Of a stretch of DNA of 64,000 nt, positions 12,862 through 24,345 are shown piece after piece. Each line of letters opens with the position of its first letter. Position 1 is the first letter of the stretch. The notes under the pieces are model-generated. The model saw nothing but the letters and a program-made list of their open reading frames with translations. It had not been told where the DNA came from and searched no databases. The DNA comes from Rhineura floridana (taxonomy: Eukaryota > Chordata > Lepidosauria > Squamata > Rhineuridae): NCBI RefSeq assembly GCF_030035675.1, contig NC_084483.1, forward strand, positions 3,782,501 through 3,846,500, written 5' to 3'. Position numbers and translations under genes: made by a program.

Positions 12862-13515
12862 AAATGGACTGCCTTCAAGTTGATTCCAACTTATGGCGAC
12901 CCTATGAATAAGCGGTATTCAGAGGGGGGTTACCATTGCCTTCCTCTGAGGCTGAGAGGCTGTGACTGGCCCAAAGTCACCCCAGTGAGCTTCATGGCTG
13001 TGTGTGGATTTGAAACCTGGGGCTGGTTCACACTGGAGCTGAACTCTGTTTTAAAGGCAAAGCTTTTCTCATCGCGATGGAGTTTAAAGGTTCACATTTC
13101 TTACCTTATATGAGCCCTCAATCTGCTGTTTTGCGTTCACATTGAAGGGGAAGGGTTAATCTCACAGCTTCCTAATGACCACGTCCTCTTAAGGTCAAAC
13201 TATCTCTTCCTCTGGTACCTTGGCAACCAAGCATGCTCAGTTTGTTCCAGAGTAAAAAAACAAAAACAAAGGGAGGAAGTGTGGGCGTGGACTCACCAAA
13301 GCATCGGAGCTAAGCGTCTACAAGCCCCTAGAGATACGAAGCACAGATGGTTTTTCCTTCCCTCTTCGAATTAAAATTTGATTGATTTTCTTCGGATTTC
13401 AGGGAGAAAGCAGCGACTTCCCTTCCCGTGGGCTGAAACATCATGTAAACTCAGCAAATTTAACAGTCATAGTAAGTCCCAATGTGAACGAGCCCGTGGT
13501 CTCCCAGGTCGTAGT
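12862..13515 (-). mobile_element. tRNA-derived squamate SINE, split by another element
   Basis: The BovB-like 3' end (cttcaagttgattccaacttatggcgaccctatgaat in pieces) and the body (ccagtgagcttcatggct) are at 12862-13019; the rest (ggtctcccaggtcgtagtcc) resumes after 13495. Compare the full copy at 44418-44645. Confidence 0.8.
13020..13495. mobile_element. Non-autonomous DNA transposon inside the SINE
   Basis: Inverted ends GGGCTGGTTCACACTGG and (right, reversed) GGGCTCGTTCACATTGGG. It interrupts a recognisable SINE, so it is a real insertion. No target duplication was clear, so the superfamily is open. Confidence 0.6.
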
Positions 13516-13958
13516 CCTAGGATAGGTAAAAATGACCATGGGGGAGGGCGAAGGGTGGAGGAGGAGGGGGAGAGGGAAGGAGGGGATTGGAAGGAGATGG
13601 GGGAGGGGAAGGGATGTGAAGGAAGGGAGAGAGAAGGGGCAAGAGGGAGGCGATAGGAGGATGGGAGGGCAGGTTTGATTATTTGCATGCTTTTTGAATC
13701 CAGTGGGATTTACTCCTGTGCATTCATGCTTAGGATAGGTGAAACTGACCTGGGGGGGAGGGGGAGGGGGAGGGGGAGGAGGGAAGGAAGGGAAGGGGAA
13801 GGGAGGAGATTGGGTGGGTGAGCATTGGGCAGAGGGGAAGCCCCTTTCCAAAAGGAAAACACTGTGAACAGTACCATTGTTTTTCAGGGTTTCCTCCACC
13901 TTTTTATTCTACAGCAGGCACATGTAGCCTCCCTCCCAAATTTAAACCAAAGCTGTCT

Positions 13959-14248
13959 GGCCACATCCACACCAGACATTTATTACGCTTTAGACTGTCA
14001 TGACTTCTCCCAAAGAATCCTGGAAAGTGTAGTTAGTGAAGAGTGCTGAGAGTTGCTAGGAGATGCCCTGTTCCTCTCACAGAGCTTCAATCAGAGCAGC
14101 TGACTGTTAAGCCACTCTGGCCACTGGAGATCTGTTAAGGGAATTAGAGTCTCCTCTCAGCACCCTTCACAAACTACACTTCCCAGGATTCTCTGGGGGA
14201 AGCCATGACTGTCTCATGTGAAATCAAAGTCTGGTGTGAGTGTGGCCC
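13959..14248. mobile_element. Palindromic miniature transposon P1
   Basis: Left end ggccacatccacaccagaca, right end its near complement (tctggtgtgagtgtggcc). The arms continue inward (aaagaatcctggaaagtgta versus tacacttcccaggattctct). Same family as 31129-31433 and the half at 51422-51516. Confidence 0.8.
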
Positions 14249-14249
14249 C

Positions 14250-16445
14250 CTGATTAGGCAAGCCCAGCAGCTTCGAGTCTGGCTTTTAGAACACATGCCC
14301 GACATTATCAAGTTCAAGCCAAAATTTCTTAAATTAATTAAAAATCAACCAGGCATTGTTTAACTTTTAAACTGCAGAAGATGAAGCTCAGAGTATGGGG
14401 CAGGGTGAGTAATAGGATTACAGGTACTTTGTGAACATGGCTGATTTTTAACTAATTTCAACTGATTATGAGAACTCTGACAGAAAAAAGTCCAAAAGGG
14501 GTCTGATTTCTCTCTCTCTCTTTTTACACTTTGAACTCTCGATTCTCTCTGATTGTTTTGTGTATCACCATGAAAATTGAGAGGGTTGTTAAGCAAGCGT
14601 TTCTGAGTTTAGGACTATAGGTTTTGTAAGGTTTTGTTTTGAAATGAGCTTATGGGAAGAATCAGAATGGCATGGGGGGTATTTTCAATTTAACATTGCG
14701 GACTATAGTGTACAGCCACTCTTGTGGCTGTGTAATTCTGTAAAGGAACATTGCTTCTCATGGCAAAGAACTATGCACCTAAAATATGTTGGGACCCATA
14801 CTGAGCTTAATATATAACTGCATCCTGTCTGCACTGTTTTAATCATTGTCTTTGCCTCTGTATCAAGGGAAGACTGAAATGAAGTTGCGGGGAAGACAAA
14901 CTCATTGAAGTTCTAATATTCTTACAGTCAGTGGTAATGTTGCTACTGCCTTTAACAGTACCACAAAATATTTTATTTATTTATTAAATTTATATCCTGC
15001 CCTTTCTCCCAGAAGGAGCCCTGGGTGGCAAACTTCATTTATTCTAAGCTAACAATTGTGATGGGTTTACAGAAGCAGACTTCCAATACCTTATCCTTGC
15101 AGGACGAGGAAGTACTTGCACAGATTGGTGCTGAGTGGGTCTCAAGGCAATACCATCCAGTAACAACAGATGTGTGTTGGTGGGTGACAGTACCAATCAC
15201 CTTTTCTGAGAGCAGAAAGTATCAAATTGAACTGGATAGGAGTAGCATTTCTCAACACAGGCACATATGAGCCCATGGCTAAATGTGCATTGTTTTAATT
15301 CATTACCTCATATGAAGACTATCCCAATATTTTCAGGTCTAGTTTCCTCAAAGTATCAGTAAGCATGTCAGGGATTATATTTCAGGGAGCCCATAACACT
15401 TCAATTATACAATTCAATTGAAATTATGTTCAGGTATACAGCCCATAATACTTCAAGTTCATTCAGTGACACATGTATTCAGAGTCTATTAATTAACATT
15501 TTATTCTGACGTTCTTCTCTCCTTTGTCTTTTTTTTTAAATCTGTTTTCCTTCTATAGCAAGACAACCATATTATTTTCGTTGTGGCATTTTCCAGGTCA
15601 AATTTAATGCATTAGCATAGTGGATACTGTTGAAAAGTCAAGTGCACACAGGAAAAGACTAAAAGACCTTTCAGGAAATGAGGGTAGTCTGGTACAATAC
15701 CTGCATTGATATGACGCATTAACAAAGTACACTTTTCATCAACCACTACTGGTTGATGAGAAGTCTTATTGACTCATTTCTTTTATCCCTTAACTTGAAT
15801 TTACATAACTGAAATGAATAGATTTACTTCATTTCAAGAAAGAAGAGTCTCAGGCACAATGCATTTTCTTCTAAAAATATATTACCAGTAAAATGTGTTA
15901 TTGTATTAATAGAGATATTATAACATATATAGTACCTTCACTCTTGTGCAGCATACCAATGTCATTTAAAACATTACATTTTCATATTGGTTATATATGG
16001 ATATACATGCATATTTGTATCTAAAAAAGCTACCAAAAATGATTTTAAATGTGCATTTTAGTAATGTCAGAAGGATCAGTTTGAGTATACAAAAATGAGA
16101 CTTGAACCTTAAACAGTGTAGCTAGGATCTTCACCTGACTGCATACAGGTAGGGTGCCAACTAACCTGAACAGATGTAACCAGCCACAGTATTCTGAAGG
16201 GATCTATATGAGTGAGCTGGCCATCTTTAACTTCCAGTTCTTCCCCAGCCCAAAGGAATACAAATTACCTTATATATGAAAGTAGGCAGTGAGTTAATTA
16301 TAAAGAAAAATAGTCTCCAATCCTATACGCACAGGTGGACATGGTATTCTTAAGCACACCTCAGTCTCCAAGCAATGAGAAATTTCAGGGGTCTCAGCAT
16401 ATACCTTGGGTTTGGTTTCCTTGAAATGAAGGTTACTGATGGTGT
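14250..16445. other. Intergenic DNA, mostly unassigned
   Basis: A short LINE 3' end in minus orientation lies at 14965-15032 (ttatttatttattaaattta then tcctgccctttctcccag). No gene recognised in the remainder. Confidence 0.45.
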
Positions 16446-16552
16446 TTTCTATGGTATAAGATATATTTACGCATAAGTGTAAGATGGAAAGTTCATAGCA
16501 TTAACACTCCAACAGATCTTTCTCCCTTGTTGGGTCTCGGGGGGGGGAGGAG

Positions 16553-17248
16553 TGTGAGGCGTCCTTCCCTGGCTCTCCCTGTCAGGTTCCTACCTGCTCG
16601 TGGTTACTGCCTGTCTCTAGGCACCACCAGGGACTCCACCAGCCCGGACCGCTCTCTCTTATGGTTTCTCTCCCCACTCTAGCACAGATCTCAACAGATC
16701 CCCCTGCTAGGCAACCACCAGTAACGTCCCAATACTAGTATTCCCAGAGACTCTGAATACTGGTATTGTTATTCTCTTCACCGCTGCCACCATTTGTTAC
16801 AGTTCCCCTTCAGCCTTGGTCATTACCTTACCCTCCCTTCTGGTCTGTGAAACCCCAGCCAAGGATCAGGCCTTTGGTAAACCAAATTAAGTATTTATTA
16901 CAGATAACAAAGCTAACAAGATTAACAAGATTTCTTCTTAAGGCACATAAGCATATGGTTTTACTCAATACTAATCCGAACTCCACCTCCCTCCTGGTAA
17001 ACAACTCTCTAAACCCCACCAAGCAATCCACTCTTTCTCTTCTCCCCCCAGATTCCACAATTCACCACCTCACATTCACCCAGATTTACCTGTCATCCTT
17101 TCATTTATACTGTCAGCCATTTTAAACATTCAGCCAATCATCAAGCATTCTATTGCCCATTCACTCCCCCTCCTCTTTCACTACTTACCATGTATACTCT
17201 AAACAACCAGCACTTACCATATATACACTAATATATAGGAACATCACA
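16553..17248 (-). mobile_element. Solo LTR family R1, copy C
   Basis: Plus strand begins TGTGAGGC and ends ACATCACA, flanked by a perfect 5-bp duplication aggag (16548-16552, 17249-17253). Minus-strand order is the same as copies A and B. The internal AATAAA reads on the minus strand. Fossil solo LTR; somewhat shorter than A and B. Confidence 0.85.
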
Positions 17249-17249
17249 A

Positions 17250-18004
17250 GGAGCACCAAAGCCATTCCTTTGGATTACAACACAGAGCAAATCAGGCCTT
17301 TGGGTCTTTCCAGCACCAGTCTGAAGACTGTCTGGCTGTTGTTCTCTCTCACACTCACTAGCCAGGATGACATCACCTGCATGAATGGTTCTGCCCTCCA
17401 CTGTCCTTCAGCTGCCATGCACATTGCGATCCTGCCTGGTATTGGGGCCTACTCTGGAAGGGGAGGGAAAGGCATGCCCTCTTCTGCTTTCTTCCAGAAT
17501 GGTCCTCAGCTTTTAGTTTATGTGACAATTAATCACTTGTGCTTGGCCAACTCTTTAGTTATACAGAAACCCCTTCTCCCAACATAAGGTATCTACCAGG
17601 TTAAGTCTGTCCATCCAGTTTGACCTCTTTATCAGTCTCGTTTTCTGTAGAATCCAATCTTACAGCTATAAACACAGGGTTAGAGCTACCCCAACCCACT
17701 TAGTCTAACCCCAAACTTATTACAGTGTCCATGACTGTGCATAAATGTGTAACTAATCCACTATGTTTCATGGCTGACTAGGCGAGGGGCAGGTAACCTT
17801 TTTTGACCTGAGGACCACATTCACCCCTGGTCTGCATGTCAGGAGTGGGTGTAATTACCCCACACTCCACATGCATGCTCCCCTTCTCTTGCATGCATGC
17901 ATACACATACCACACACACAAACACACACATATATACAGGACATAATTCTAAGCTCAGATTCTGTATATGGTGGAAATCTATAATCAGGTTCCAGAGCAT
18001 AAAC
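17250..18004. other. Unassigned intergenic DNA with (CA)n
   Basis: A short CA-rich microsatellite lies at about 17908-17938. No gene recognised. Confidence 0.4.
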
Positions 18005-18619
18005 CAGGGATGGGGAAACTTTGGCCCTCCAGATTTTTTTTTTTTTTTTCCAATAATTTTTATTCAGATTTTCATAAAACATACAAGACAAAATCATAAA
18101 ACATTCAAAGACAAAAAACAAAATCAAAAATAGTTAAACAAAAAGAAAAAAAGAAAAAAAAAACAAAAATAAAAAATAAAGAGTAAAATATTGACTTCCC
18201 ATTTGTCAAAGATCAAATCAGTTATAAGTCTATAATATATAACAATCCTGTCTCTTAAGTCATATTATAAAATCACTTTCCTCCAGTAGTTATCTTACTT
18301 AATCATCAAATCTCATAAACATTACTTTATTCTTTCCACAAAAAGTCAAAGAGAGGTTTCAATTCTTTAAGAAATATATCTATCAATTTTTTTTTTCCAG
18401 ATAAGCATATCGATTAATCCATCTCATTACTAATTATGATAATCTTATTGTCATAACCATAGTCAAAATAAACATTTCAATTAATCCATCACATCAGAAT
18501 CTGTTAGGTTCAATAATTTCAGTAGCCATTGTTCTATTATCTCTATTAGTTCTATTTTCCATCTTCCATCTTCAGTAGTCTTGTTAAGTCCAGTAATTTC
18601 AATATCCAATCTTCCATTA

Positions 18620-19270
18620 TCAGTATTCCATAATAATCTTGCTGTCAAAGCCATAGTCATATAGTAAGAGTCTGATGGGAATTACCTCTATCCCAAATAT
18701 TTTCTTGCCATCCATTCTGAATAGGTTGCTGAAATACTGCTGTAAAATCATATCTCTGTTCTTTTTTTCAAAATACACTGGGTCATCTCTTAAAAGTTTT
18801 TCCATTGTCACATGGCTGCAGTTAATTCCATAGATTTTCTCTATATTGGGCTCCATCACATCATTCCAGTCCAGAAGATTATCCATGCCATTGATAACTT
18901 TATCTCTAGAATCTTCATTAATTTCTTCAGAGATAACATTGAGTTCCAAACAATAGATTTTATTTCTAAAGTCCATAGACTCCAAATCTTGTTCCTGTTC
19001 CACGTTGGTTCCAATCTCCGGGATCTCCTCTCTCACAGGGACCCCTATTCCAGTCTCCAGGGTCTCCTCTCTCACAGGGACCCCTGTTCCAATCTCCGGG
19101 GTCTCCTCTCTCACAGGGACCCCTTCCAGGGTCACCTCTCTCACAGGGACCCTTATATCTTTAATCTCCTGCTTCATTTTACTCAATTCAATTTTCGTTA
19201 TCTCAATCTCATCCATTATTTTCTGAAACATAGTTATTTCCAGATTTTCAGCCACTTTCTTAATTGCCAT
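18620..19270 (-). CDS. L1 ORF1-like protein of the HAL1-like element (216 aa)
   Basis: I chose the ATG giving MAIKKVAENLEI because upstream codons belong to the leader. Residues about 1-45 are charged and heptad-like (coiled coil). Then comes a run of five imperfect 11-13-residue repeats (VPVREETPEIGTG type), then an RRM/C-terminal-like part: KLLRDDPVYFEKKNRDMILQ and MDGKKIFGIEVIPIRLLL, which fits the L1 ORF1 pattern R-D-x-x-V-Y-F-x-K-K ... R-D-x-I-L-Q ... I-x-G-K-K-I ... P-x-R-L-L. ORF1 proteins are trimeric RNA chaperones that coat L1 RNA. Shorter than typical L1 ORF1 (300+ aa), and the repeat run is unusual. Confidence 0.7.
   Translation of the reverse strand: MAIKKVAENLEITMFQKIMDEIEITKIELSKMKQEIKDIRVPVREVTLEGVPVREETPEIGTGVPVREETLETGIGVPVREEIPEIGTNVEQEQDLESMDFRNKIYCLELNVISEEINEDSRDKVINGMDNLLDWNDVMEPNIEKIYGINCSHVTMEKLLRDDPVYFEKKNRDMILQQYFSNLFRMDGKKIFGIEVIPIRLLLYDYGFDSKIIMEY
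19010..19155 (-). repeat. In-frame minisatellite in the ORF1-like gene
   Basis: Unit tctcacagggacccc plus a variable linker is repeated five times, keeping the reading frame (VPVREE repeats). A likely size-variable linker between coiled coil and RRM-like parts. Confidence 0.85.
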
Positions 19271-20119
19271 TTTAAAAGAAAAATATAGGAAAACCACTTC
19301 TTATTTCAGCAACAATTGGGTTAATACTCCAAACTTGGTGACATCACAGTATAAACAGAGCAGACAGCCTTATCTCTCCAATAGTTAAGTAAACAAAATG
19401 CAGTTCCCAGGATCGAAACAATTAATGGCAATCGTCAAGAAACAGATTCGTCAAAATAAAATAGACCAAAAAGAGAGTAGTCTCAAAACAGTATAATATT
19501 TTTCAAAATAAAAATCTGGAATAGAAATCCCTCTTCTGTGTATATCTTTAGAATGCAAATCCAGGACAGCTTTTTGCAACAAAAACAGAGATAAGCTATT
19601 AATTAGTGCGTAGCAGAGAGAAGTTATGGCTCCCCAGTGAGATGTCAAAAACCGATCAATCTGGCAAATCTCTTTTAAACAGCAACAATTTAAGTCAAGT
19701 AAAAGAAAAATATAGAAAGAAGGGTGCTTGCCTGTTAGTGCGTTCTCTCTTAGAAGATAAGATGAACGTTCGCTTTAACAGATAGAGCTTGCTGTTGAAA
19801 ATCCGTCCCACCTTCGTCGGCTGGACCTCGTCCCATAAATTAATGAGATCTGGTCGTCCCAACAAAAATAGGCTTTGAGGTTAATCTCTTCGTTTCTCCC
19901 TACCCGGGAGAAGTTTAATCAGTCAAAAAAAAAAAAGAAAAAACTGACTGATATATCTGAATAAGCTTCTTTTGAGGCAGGAGCCCGTCTCAAAAGCAGG
20001 CACAGGCTAAGTCACCCTTCCCGGAAGTCGGCCCTCCAGATTTTATAGGACTCCCAACCCCCATCATCCCCAGCTGTAATCCAACAACATGTGGAGGGGC
20101 AGAGGTTCCTCGTCCCTGG

Positions 20120-20889
20120 CATAAAATGAATGTGAAAAGGCACAGTTTTGATACCGTAATATCTTTTAAGACTATGCTCACAATAATATTCAGGTTACAA
20201 TGTGACTTCTGCAGTATTTTGTAATTGTAGCTCTACTGGATTCCAATGACAAACGTTTCACCATATTCCTTATACTGCAAAGTGGCATTTTCAAACCACC
20301 TGAGAGGAGTGCATAAGCTATTTTAATCAGACCTTTCAAGGAAAGGGGTGCCAGAGAGTTTTTTTTTAAAACTGCCTTTTGACTGTTATAGCTTTTTTGG
20401 CTTGGAGAAGGCTGTGAGATAGACCCAGCATATTTCTCTTAACAGACGTAACAGAAGGTGATGTTAACAATATATTAATTGAGAAGTATACTTTATAGAG
20501 TGTGTTTATTACATTGGGCATGTTCAGCTGATATTAAGCACACTGAAGTCCTACTGTTTTAATGGGAGTGTTTGAAGCACATTTTTAATTTTAGCTGAAT
20601 CTTTTTTTGAGGAGGGGGTGAAGAGGAAAAATAGGTAGGAAAGTTCCATTCTGGGCTCCTGCCGGGAGGAAGGGCAGGATATAGATCAAATAAATAAGTA
20701 AATAAAGTTTTATCCAAGCCACAATGTTTAATACACTACATAATTAAATTAACATTAAGGGTTCAATGTAATTTTTTAATCTTTCCAAATATTTTTCTTT
20801 ATTCCATTTGGAGAATGCATTGCTGATTGTGATTCTTGTTTTTAATGTGGGGTCCTTTTATGGTCCTTTTAAAGAAAATTGAATGCTGG
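20120..20889. other. Intergenic DNA with a LINE tail
   Basis: A LINE 3' end in plus orientation lies at 20652-20706 (gctcctgccgggaggaaggg, then aaataaataagtaaataaa). The rest is unassigned. Confidence 0.45.
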
Positions 20890-21651
20890 TGTGACAACCT
20901 TCCCTGGTTCTCCCTGTCAGGTTCCCACCTGCTTGTGGCTACTGCCTTTCACTAGGCACCACCAGGGATACCACCAGTCCGGACCATCCTTTATATGGTT
21001 TCTCACTCCGCTCTAGCACAGATCTCACTAGATCCCCCTGCTAGGCAGCACCACCAGTCACGTCCTATAACCAATACTCCCAGAGACTTTGCCTGAGTCT
21101 CTCTAGCTGGTTACTTTTGTGACTGCATGCTTATGCTGTTCCCAACCCCCTTGTATCTTTATAGATAACGCATACAACTCTGGGTTGCTCTGGATACTTG
21201 AATTGTTATTAATCCTCCCTTCACTGCTGCCACCATTAGATACTGTTTCTGTTCAGCCTTGGTAATTACCTTGCCCTCCCTTCTGGTATGTATATCCCCC
21301 AGCCAAGGATCAATCAAGTAATCAAGTAATCAAGTAATCAATCAAGGTAAACCAAATAAGTATTTATTAAATATCAGAAATAACAAGATTAGTTTTAGAA
21401 TGTTTCACAAGCGTATGGTTTCATCTATTCCTGTTTTGTACTTGACTTATTATTAATCAGAACTCCAACTCCCTCTTTCTCCACACTCCTGACCTCCACC
21501 CTCAAACACCTCTTTCTCCACACTCCCAACATCCACCACCAAACACCTTCTTTTCCACCCTACTAACATCCACCCAGATTCAACTGTCATTCTTCCATTT
21601 ATACTCCCAGCCATTCAAACGCTCAGCCAATCATCCGGCATTCTTCCGAGG

Positions 21652-22131
21652 GTGGGAAGGCGGGGAGGGGGCGTGGCAGTCATCTATCGGGAGTCTCTAG
21701 TTTTTACCAGACCTCCTCTTCATAGGACTAAGTTTGTTGACTGCATGTACTGGAGGTTGGGCCCGAAGGGCAGTTTGGGGATCCTGCTTGTGTATCGCCC
21801 ACCCCGCTGCACAGCAGACTCCCTGGCCGAGGTGCTAGAGATGGTCTCGGCTGTACGTGCGTTGTCCCCAGAGCTGTTAATTCTCGGGGACTTCAATGTA
21901 CATGCTGAGGCCACTCTCATAGGAGCCCCTCGGGATTTCCTGGAAACCATGGCTTCCTGGGAACTGCACCTTAGTAATATTGGGCCCACCCATGTAGCCG
22001 GTCATGCTCTCGACCTTATATTTGTCCTGGGAGGGGAGGGAAGTGTTCTGAAGTTGGGGGTGGCTTCTTCCACCCCTGTGTCATGGTCAGACCATTATCT
22101 GGTAAATATAGACTTCTCGATACCACACACC
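21652..22131 (+). CDS. LINE endonuclease part (APE type), 5' truncated
   Basis: 160 codons of an apurinic-endonuclease-like domain. Visible motifs are GVAVIYRES, LLVYRPPR, LILGDFNVH, LDLIFVLG and SDHYLVNIDF with the metal/catalytic D-N and S-D-H residues. The N-terminal part is missing through 5' truncation. The frame ends at the junction with the Copia-type insert and continues at 24766. Confidence 0.9.
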
Positions 22132-22546
22132 TGTTGGCATTAGGCCGTACTGCCTAAGGATATTTTCATCAGGTCTGGAAAGTTACAAGCATGTGTTTTG
22201 AGAAGCAGTCTTATCTGCCATGTCTGGCCTGAGAGAGCAGACTTGAAGGTCAGACAGGTTGTCATGGTAACGGGAGATAACAGCTGGGAAAGTTGTAACA
22301 GAGTCCATGAGTTGTTGCTCTTCTGAATTATGCCTCTGAGCTGAGAGGCTGTCTTTTGTGTTTATCTATGGAGAGAGATATACCAGAAGGGGGGTGACTG
22401 AAGAATCTCTACATGTATTTACTCTTAAGCCTCTGGCCTTAATGTCTTTCAATAAAGACTCTTAACATGCTCTGAAGAAGTTTCTTGCTCAACTTAACTC
22501 CAACGTAATGTATGCTGTTTCACACAACAACGCACACAAGCCAACA
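22132..22546 (+). repeat. 5' LTR of the Copia-type element
   Basis: 415 bp, TG...CA ends, AATAAA inside; near-identical to 24346-24760. Confidence 0.93.
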
Positions 22547-24345
22547 GTGGTAGCAGAGGATGGTTATGCTCCACAGCGCATTACACCGGAGTAAGTTGCT
22601 GGTCTGAACGGCAGACGGAGTTCCAGAGAGGGCAGCTTGATTGATTGAACCAGACGGAGGTGAGCAACATGGCTGTAAACCTGTCTGGGGGAGGCTTGCC
22701 GATGGAACGACTTAATGAAAAGAATTTTGGCAGCTGGAAGCCGAGGATGCGGGCTTTGCTGATAACAGAGGATTTATGGGACGTGATTGAGGAAAAAACC
22801 CCGGCGGTACCGACCGCGGCCTGGAAGCGTCGAGACCAGAGGGCGCGGGCGTTTATAATCTTGGCTCTATTGGATTCTCAACTGATGTGTGTGAGAGATG
22901 AGCCGTCGGCTAAACAGACGTGGGACGCGTTGCAGGATTTGTCCCAGGAATGGCAGCGGAGGCAGGGGGCGCAGAGAGCCCAGCCGGTGGAAGCTGTCAG
23001 AAGCAAGGAGGAGAAATGTGCTGAACCGGAGCAGGCTGCCGAAAGCAGACAGGAAAACAAGCGGGAGCAGCAGCGGCTGAAGTCTTGTTTTGCCTGTGGG
23101 GCTCGTGGGCATCTCCCTAAAGATTGTCCAATCAAGCGAAACTCCAGGGACGGAGGCTTGAAGCAGGGAAGTGTGAACTTTGTTTGTAAACAGAAGTCTA
23201 AAGACTTGGAACAAATTAACTTTATTGTCGACAGCGGAGCAAGCCATATATTAATTAAAGACAGACGTTTGTTTTACGTTTCAGAAGAAGTGAAAGACTT
23301 TGTTTTACTTGCTGATGGATCACGGAAATCCGTAAAAGCTAAAGGTCTGGTTAAATTTGACAAACTTGGACTAATAACAGACTGTTTGTTTGTTCCGGAA
23401 TTGGCTCATAATATTTTATCAGTTAGAAAACTGGTGAGTTGTAATTATTCAATTTTGTTTCACAAATACCAATGTTTTGTAATGAGGGGAGATCAAGTGT
23501 GCATGCAGGGAAGCCTTGATGATTCACAGTTTAAAATGTCCATGGGTGTGAAGTGTGCTGATGCCTTGAGTTTAATGGGGCGGAAAGGGAATGACCGCCA
23601 GAGCTGTAAGAAGACAGCTGTTAAAAGCACACAGCCACAGTATTCATGTAATGCAGTCAGGCTGATGCCTGAAAGAGTGCATCGCAGCCGAGTTTACAAG
23701 CCACAGGGTAAGACACGTGGCAAACATGCACCTAGAGCACAAGAGAATGCATATTTCAAAGTTTGGTGTCCAGAAACACAGCAGTTAATTCTGAGCAGAA
23801 GCATTAAAGTCTCAGAAAAGCCTTGGGATCAAAGGGAGACAGTCCTTCTTACAGGAACAAATGACACACAAATACAAACACGAACACAATCACAGAAATT
23901 TCAGCCAGATGTTAACGTTAAAGTGGAAGGTACACAAATACCTCTCAGAGATGCTTTGAATGAGCTCATTTCTGGAAAACGCAGATCAAAGAAACGAAAA
24001 GCAGAGGAAATGGAAGCTCCTGCGCAGGTTGTGCCAAGCACAAGCACAAATGGGGGGGCAGAGAGAGCCGAGGCTCTGGTTCCTTTAAGACGCTCCACGA
24101 GAGCGAATTTAGGCAAACCGCCTGACAGACTTACTGTGGGATTAATAACAAGTCCTGGAATGAATAAAGTTGTAGACATGGATCCTGAGACACTTTATTT
24201 GACATGTGTTGAACCAAAGTTTGAGTGAATAAAGTTTTGAACTGTACTGAACTGATGATGCAATGTACTGAAATGTATTGCAAGATGTATTGTAGAAATG
24301 TGTTATTGTTGTAATGGATTTACAGACATGATGAAAAAGGGGGGC

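Larger units (their letters stand above)
12176..13815. repeat. Purine-rich tandem array (5-6 units, interrupted)
   Basis: A unit of about 165-245 bp is repeated. Its constant half runs from gatcatttgcatgcttattga through tcagtgggatttactcctgtgcaatcatgcttaggataggtgaaactgaccatgg in broken form, and its variable half is G/A-only (gggga, ggagg). Constant halves start near 12188, 12393, 12557, 12799, 13520 (partial) and 13673. Purine runs lie at about 12266-12385, 12485-12555, 12630-12795, 13538-13672 and 13752-13815. A SINE and a further element split the array at 12862-13515. Long open frames here are artefacts of missing stop codons. Confidence 0.9.
18038..20029 (-). mobile_element. HAL1-like retroposon: L1-type, ORF1 only
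   Basis: Flanked by a perfect 15-bp duplication ggccctccagatttt (18023-18037, 20030-20044). It ends on the minus strand in AATAAAAATTATTGG and a poly-A tract, so it was made by L1-style target-primed reverse transcription. About 730 bp of GC-richer 5' leader, one ORF1-like frame, then an AT-rich 3' UTR. No endonuclease or reverse transcriptase frame is present, so it must have used another L1's machinery. The exact target duplication and open ORF suggest it is fairly young. Confidence 0.8.
18005..20118. mobile_element. hAT miniature transposon split by an L1-type retroposon
   Basis: Outer halves are 18005-18037 and 20045-20118. The ends CAGGGATGGGGAA and (reversed) CAGGGACGAGGAA face inward, with target duplication gcataaac / gcataaaa (7 of 8 match). 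The insert at 18038-20029 is a separate entry. Confidence 0.8.

Noticed and set aside
12136-13899. Overlapping Pro/Ser-rich and Arg/Gly-rich open frames
   Set aside because: Low-complexity translation of purine-rich repeats on both strands.
16766-17587. Two plus-strand frames of 119 and 144 codons
   Set aside because: The first is the antisense of R1 LTR copy C and the second starts within its end; there is no family similarity.
18812-19288. 158-codon plus-strand frame
   Set aside because: Antisense shadow of the ORF1-like gene; the strand is fixed by the poly-A tail and AATAAA.
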